From assembly GCA_024195265.1 (NCBI GenBank), contig JAJLRJ010000013.1:17802021-17866020 (forward strand): 64,000 bases of DNA. Reading direction: 5' to 3'. Positions within the stretch are counted from its first letter, which is position 1. Each line of letters begins with the position of its first letter. The DNA is from Dendrophyllia cribrosa (Eukaryota > Cnidaria > Anthozoa > Scleractinia > Dendrophylliidae). The position numbers were made by a program, and so were the translations under genes. The notes beneath the pieces were generated by a model. The model worked only from the letters and a program-made list of their open reading frames with translations, ran no database searches and had not been told where the DNA came from. This document shows positions 59,107 to 64,000 of this stretch, piece by piece.

Positions 59107-59559
59107 GTAAGAATACTTCTACCTTGTATTTATTTTTATGTAAAACCGAGGACGGGATAGTTGAATTAAAAGTCTGGTACCAGACACAGAAAGGAAGAAA
59201 TTTGCACGTTAGGAAAATTGCAAAACATTTAGGCTCCTCAATGCAAGGATATGCACTCTAAAACTCAGCCAGCATATACAGAGCCTTATTAGCTAATATA
59301 TATAGTGAGCGAAAACCAACGTCCGAGATTATTAGTGATCTATCGTCACAAGGAATATAACAAATTGTTTTTTAAAGACTTGTTCGCATTTGATCACAAA
59401 CGACTACCAAAAAAGACAAGATTTAAGCTCTAAAGGTTGCCAATTTGGAGATTTTCTTCAATTCGGTCAAACGATGCCAACGGTGTTTCACCACAGATCC
59501 AGTTTCCGTATAGAATATTGAATAACTTGGCAATATACTGTGCTGTTTTCTCGTATTAG

Positions 59560-59838
59560 ATAAGCCCGAGTTCACCACACAACCGCAGAATGAGAATAAA
59601 AAAGAGGGCGAAATGGTGACTTTCTCTTGCGATGCAAGTGGTAACCCTGTACCAACGACATTTTCATGGACGGTAAATGGATCTGCTATAATTGTGGCCG
59701 GTAGGATCAGTTTATCGGCAGATCAGAAGCAGTTGACTATAACCAATCTGAACAGACTGGACAGCGGACAATACAGATGTGTGGCTACCAACACCGTTGG
59801 GAATCTAACTTCCAGTGCTGCCACGCTAGATGTCCAAT
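59560..59838 (+). CDS. Ig array exon A15
   Basis: Copy of A7 with LDVQ at the end and Gly-Glu (GAGGGCGAAATG) unchanged in protein. Like A7 it reads open past the donor to 60164, giving the same potential intron-retention tail with few differences. Confidence 0.92.
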
Positions 59839-60290
59839 GTAAGAATACTTCTACGTTGTATTTATTTTTATATAAAACCGAGGACGGGATAGTTGGATTA
59901 AAAGTCTGGTACCAGACACATAAAGGAAGAAATTTGCACGTTAGGAAAAGTGCAAAAATATTAGGGTCCTCAATGCAAGGATATGCACTCTTTAACTCAG
60001 TCAGCATATACAGAGCCTTATTAGCTAATATATATATAGTGAGCGAAAGCAAACGTCCGAGATTATTAGTGATCTATCACAAGGAATATAACGAATTGTT
60101 TTTTAAAGACTTGCTCGCATTTGATCACAAACGACTACCAAAAAAGACAAGATTTAAGCTCTAAACGTTGGCAATTTGGAGATTTTCTTCAATTCGGTCA
60201 AACGATGCCAACGGTGTTTCGCCACAGATCCAGTTTCCGTATAGAATATTGAATAACTTGGCAATAGACTGTGCTGTTTTCTCTTATTAG

Positions 60291-60569
60291 ATAAGCCCGA
60301 GTTCACCACACAACCGCAGAATGAGAATAAAAAAGAGGGAGAAATGGTGACTTTCTCTTGCGATGCAAGTGGTAATCCTGTACGAACGACATTTTCATGG
60401 ACGGTAAATGGATCTGCTATAATTGTGGCCGGTAGAATCAGTTTATCAGCAGATCATAAGCAGTTGACAATAACCAATCTGAACAGACTGGACAGCGGAC
60501 AATACAGATGTGTGGCTACCAACACCGTTGGGAGTCTTTCTTCCAGTGCTGCCACGCTAGATGTCCAAT
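60291..60569 (+). CDS. Ig array exon A16
   Basis: Copy of A8 with CDASGNPVRT instead of CNAS, SADHKQL and VGSLSSSAAT. A 449-bp intron follows. Last unit of the second eight-exon block. Confidence 0.92.
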
Positions 60570-61018
60570 GTAAGAATACTTTTACCTTGTGTTTATGTTT
60601 ATGTCGAACCAAAGACGGGATACTTTGTTAAGCAGCATGGTAACAGACATAAAAAAGAAGACGACATTTTCACTGTTAGGAAAAGTGCAAAAACCATATA
60701 CGGTCCTCAAAGCAAGGATAAGCACTCCAAAACTCAACCAGCATCTCCAAAGTCTTATTAGCTATAGCGATCGTTAGCGAACGTGCGAGATTATTGGTGA
60801 TCTTTCCCAAGGATTGTAACGAATTGGTTTTTAATGATTTGCTCGCATTTGATCACAAACTTCTACCAAAATACTTGAGATTTTAGCCTTAAAGGTTGCC
60901 AATTTGGCGATTGTCTTCGGTCATTTGGAATCCTGCCGATGATGTTACACCACAGTTCCAGTTTCTGTATATAATATTGAATAACTTGGCAATAGACTGT
61001 GCTGTTTTCTCTTATTAG

Positions 61019-61297
61019 ATAAGCCCGAGTTCACAACACAACCGCAGAATGAGACTAAAGAAGAAGGAGAAAACGCGACTCTCTCTTGCGATGCAAGTGG
61101 TAACCCTGTACGAACGACATTTTCATGGACCGTAAATGAATCTGCTGTAATTGTGGCCGGTAGAATCAGTTTATCGGCAGATCAGAAGCAGTTGACTATA
61201 ACCAATCTGAACAGACTGGACAGCGGACAATACAGATGTGTGGCTACCAACACCGTTGGGAATCTATCTTCCAGTGCTGCCACGCTAGATGTCCAAT
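61019..61297 (+). CDS. Ig array exon A17 (last in window)
   Basis: ENATLSCDASGNPVRT type with TVNESAV and NLSSSAAT, resembling A6/A14 rather than A9 of the expected register, so the third block does not simply continue. A normal donor (GTAAGA) is present. The downstream intron sequence lasts until about 61615, where an unrelated repeat begins, so any next exon lies beyond this repeat or is lost. Confidence 0.92.
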
Positions 61298-61617
61298 GTA
61301 AGAATGCTTCTACCTTGTATTTATTTTTATGTAAAACCGAGGACGGGAAAGTTGGATTAAAAGTCTGGTACCAGACACAGAAAAGAAGAAATTTGCACGT
61401 TAGGAAAAGTGCAAAAAAATTAGGGTCCTCAATGCAAGGATATGCAATCTAAAACTCAGCCAGCATATACAGAGCCTTATTAGCTAATATATATAGTGAG
61501 CAAAAGCAAATGTCCGAGATTATTTGTGATCTATCATAAGGAATATAATGAATTGGTTTTTAAAGAATTGCTCGCATTTGATTAGAAACGAGCATCAAAA
61601 AAGACAAGATATAATAG

Positions 61618-62233
61618 CAGTACTCTGTAAAATTCGAACTTTCTTGAAAAGTCGCGGCTACGGTACATCACGACCGATTTGCTGAAAATCACCATGTAGA
61701 TTTGGTTTAGGGTCCAGTATACGGAATGGGTATTTTAAGGTGTCAATTCTTTTTTCTCTGGAAAATATTAACAAGGTCGTTTTGTTTTTTGTTTTGGGTG
61801 GGGAGGGAGGGGGGGGGGTGGTGGGGGGGGGGGGGGGGGGGGGGGGGGGCTTGGCGGGCCGCCATTTTGGTAGATCGAAGGTGTTCTTTAGACTTCGACT
61901 CTTAGCCTGTTAGCGAATTAAATTGATTATTGCTGATACCGATGCAAATAACTATCCTTCCTTGTTGCATTTATTTAAGTTAATCCGAAAAGTGCAAAGT
62001 TTGAGGCACTAACGACTAAAAAGTCCGAAGGTATACTTTCCGCATTTTGAATGTTCGTAAAATTACCAGAAATTCACCAGCCGTTATAGTTCCTTGCCAT
62101 TTCGATTTAGAACAAGCCCTTTTGACTTAACGTAGATTGTTTATATATAAATTGATTTCATAAATAAAAAATGGAGCAAATGGTACAGAGCAGGGAAAAG
62201 TTTGATAGATCATGGTGCGGTATAGCCATTTTT
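61618..62233. repeat. partial third copy of the 25-30 kb inverted arm
   Basis: Matches the outer part of the arms at 25261-25830 and 30160-30737, starting at CTCTGTAAAATTCGAACTTT and ending abruptly after GGTATAGCCATTTTT. It includes a long G run at 61824-61849. It interrupts the Ig array intron sequence after exon A17. Confidence 0.85.
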
Positions 62234-62420
62234 AACCCGTGAATACGCGCATGCGTAATGAACGGGTTATCGGTAACGGAGATAGTTATGTAAATGAGCA
62301 GTCGCTCGCTCCTTCGATCAGCCGGTAAACTTTGTGACGTAATGCTTTGTTACGAATGCGTTTTGTAACAAGAATAACGTGAATCCAGCAATAATAATAA
62401 CTAAAAGTGTTGTAAACGAA

Positions 62421-62590
62421 TATACACCTAATTCAATAAAGGTTGCATTGGTCATTGGTAATTGGGCATTGGGAAGCTATTGTTTGGCGGTCACTCAAGC
62501 AAAGCATTACATTGTGTTACGTATACCCAAATGCCAATGCCCAATTACCAATGACCAATTGCCAAAGCAACCTTTATTGATTTAGGTATA
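62421..62590. mobile_element. 170-bp hairpin MITE, copy 2
   Basis: Same family as 3317-3486, with TIRs TATAC(A)CCTAATTCAATAAA and the same internal CATTGG/CCAATG hairpin. The arms of this copy are closer to perfect. Confidence 0.85.
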
Positions 62591-62596
62591 AACAAC

Positions 62597-63055
62597 TACC
62601 GTTGAGGGTAGCCCTGGGCCAGTTGAGTGGTTCTCAGAGGGAGTCAAATCTACCGATGAGGGTAGCCCTGGGCCAGTTGAGTGGTTCTCGGGGGGGTCAA
62701 ATCTACCGTTGAGGGTAGTCCTGGGCTAGTTGAGTGGTTCTCAGGGGGGTCAAATCTACCGATGAGAGTAGCCCTGAGCCAGTTGAGTGGCTTTTCAGGG
62801 GGTCAAATCTACCGTTGAGGGTAGCCCGGAGCTAGTTGAGTGGTTTTCAGGGGAGTCAAATCTACCGATGAGTGTAGCCCTGGGCCAGTTGAGTGGTTTT
62901 CAGGGGGGGCTCACATCTACCGATGTGGGTAGCCCGGGGCCAGTTGAGTGGTTTTCAGGGGGGTCAATTCTATCGATGAAGGTAGCCCTGAGCCAGTTGA
63001 GTGGTTTTCAGGGGGGGGGACAGATCTACCGATGAGGGTAGCCTTGGGCCAGACA
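62597..63055. repeat. 53-55 bp minisatellite, about 8 units
   Basis: Units contain TCTACCGATGAGGGTAGCCC, GGGCCAGTTGAGTGGTT and a G run followed by TCAAA. They are read in one frame by 62787-63035 as repeated LSGFQGG/VEWFSG peptides, but indels between units break the frame. Confidence 0.9.
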
Positions 63056-63162
63056 AAAATGGCAGAAAAAAGAAAAAAAATTGAGATCCCAAAAGTTCAG
63101 CATCGTGTTTAGTCAGTGTCGTTCTTTGGTAGGGAGACCAGAATTGCAAGAGAAACTCGTAA

Positions 63163-63417
63163 ATGTTGGTGGCGAAAAAAGAGGAGGCCGACGTAGCCAA
63201 AGTGATCACCAAGGCCCTCAGGAAAGGGACGAAGCTCCCGAAAGGCCCAAGGGGTTTCCAGTCCCCGCAGCCTTGGCAGAGCGGTAGGGCGCGTCCGTCG
63301 CCTTACACTCCACCTCCACGGGGTCATCGAAATGTCAGTAATATGGGGCAAGGAAATTGCTTTACATGTGGCCGCCCCGGGCATTTCTCACGAAACTGCC
63401 CGAATCGTAAAACGTGA
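63163..63417 (+). pseudogene. gag-like CCHC zinc-knuckle fragment of a retroelement
   Basis: An 84-codon frame. The middle is basic and Pro-rich (KGPRGFQSP, YTPPPRGHRN). Near the C terminus is CFTCGRPGHFSRNC, a perfect CX2CX4HX4C zinc knuckle, followed by PNRKT and a stop. This is the nucleocapsid-type RNA-binding motif of LTR, DIRS or LINE gag/ORF1 proteins. Upstream similarity to a coding sequence is lost at the minisatellite, so the gag is truncated. No protease or RT was recognised downstream in the window. Confidence 0.65.
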
Positions 63418-63550
63418 CGTTTTCTCTGTGCGTATTCACGGAATGGAATTGGAATTGAAATCTCGGACTTGGACTGGCACTCGGATTTGGACTATGTAGG
63501 CGGAGTCGCCTTTATTTGTTGGATATGTAATGTTGTCAAGTAAAGTATAG

Positions 63551-64000
63551 CAATTTATCTTCCTGTCTCGCTCTTTGGGTGAGGAGAAGGTGACTCCGCA
63601 AGCGATTTGCTCTCTGGGCATTCCCTTGTTGCCCCCTATGGGGCTCCTGGTAGTCACTTTCTCTGAGCTCGATATAGCCTTTTCTATCTGGGCTGATGGG
63701 TCTTCCCTTGGTCTCTTTCTTTCTCAGCCCAAGGTGAATCGTATGAAGACCCTTTCGTATATCACTAACAGTTTTGCACAAACCTGTGTGCTTCAAGGGA
63801 GTCGATCTAGGGAAATAAAAGGGATGACGAGGGATGAAACTTCGAGTTCAGAGAAAGTGTACTCCGCCAGTGATGTATTAGCGGAAGTAAACAAGATTTG
63901 CTCCGGTATGCGGGGCTCGCCGGCAAATATTGCGATCAGGGATCCAGAGACTTTCAAGCTGGGCGAATTTTTCACGAATAGGCACCCTACCTTACACGGT
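63551..64000 (+). CDS. open frame running off the right edge, family unknown
   Basis: After a TAG at 63548 the frame stays open for 150 codons to the window end. The first ATG is at about 63639. The protein contains FSELDIAFSIWADGS, KTLSYITNSFAQTCVLQG and a more hydrophilic part ending FKLGEFFTNRHPTLHG. I do not recognise the family. Its position after the gag-like knuckle suggests a part of the same retroelement. The competing minus-strand frames look less protein-like. Confidence 0.35.

Larger units (their letters stand above)
49335..61297 (+). repeat. tandem array of 17 Ig units (about 730 bp) with 5842-bp higher-order repeat
   Basis: Exon starts are spaced 728-733 bp. Units fall into three intron types that recur in an alpha-beta-gamma order. 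Eight units form a block (A1-A8) that recurs as A9-A16 at a constant shift of 5841-5843 bp, followed by A17. Introns are as similar as exons, so the expansion is recent or is being homogenised. Confidence 0.95.

Noticed and set aside
49335..61297. Could the regular spacing be a CRISPR-like or satellite array?
   Set aside because: Units of 730 bp with splice sites and canonical Ig residues are exon duplications. Repeat and spacer sizes are far from CRISPR.
43807..61297. Calling the locus Dscam, hemicentin or Alr
   Set aside because: Only Ig domains of I-set type are visible. No FN3, membrane, cytoplasmic or other diagnostic domain is in the window, so a gene name would be a guess.
62787..63035. 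Plus-strand open frame with 18-residue repeats
   Set aside because: It is produced by the minisatellite. Unit indels break the frame outside this part and no coding bias is visible.

Overview
The window reads as animal nuclear DNA, most likely from an anthozoan cnidarian such as a coral. It is AT-rich, almost without long open frames, and dense in short inverted-repeat transposons, LINE and Penelope-like retroelement fragments, and homopolymer G/C runs. The one substantial gene-like structure is a spliced array of immunoglobulin (Ig) domain exons. The organism is inferred from style and protein families, not from a diagnostic gene.

Layout. 0-8.9 kb: transposon debris, including a tRNA gene or tRNA-like copy (890-960, minus), two MITEs with TTAA target duplications, a 2.4-kb element with terminal inverted repeats (TIRs, 2167-4574), a pogo-type element (5549-6429) and a LINE tail. 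9.3-13.1 kb: Penelope-like retroelement copies in opposite orientations with a GIY-YIG endonuclease region and three hammerhead-ribozyme-like cores. 13-25 kb: more MITEs, a second pogo-type element with a tRNA-Ser-like insert, a broken cysteine-protease-like fragment (20634-21160, minus) and two elements with G-run ends. 25.3-30.7 kb: a 5.5-kb element with about 1.45-kb inverted arms. 32.7-35.5 kb: three retrotransposon coding fragments. 39.2-39.7 kb: a frameshifted RecQ-like helicase fragment. 40-43.7 kb: inverted and direct repeats and a LINE endonuclease scrap.

43.8-61.3 kb: the Ig locus. A divergent Ig exon (43807-44076) is followed, after a 1-kb palindrome and a decayed Ig exon (48514-48675), by 17 nearly identical Ig exons. 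Each is exactly 279 bp, is bounded by AG and GT splice sites in phase 1-1, and is separated by introns of 449-454 bp. The array has a higher-order repeat of about 5842 bp (8 exons), present twice plus one extra exon. Because all exons are symmetric, any subset can be joined without a frameshift. This permits either a very long repetitive extracellular Ig protein or alternative exon use. No signal peptide, transmembrane segment or other domain of the gene could be identified in the window.

61.6-64 kb: the array is cut off by a third copy of the 25-30 kb repeat arm, followed by a MITE, a roughly 53-bp minisatellite and a gag-like CCHC zinc-knuckle fragment. A 450-bp open frame runs off the right edge.
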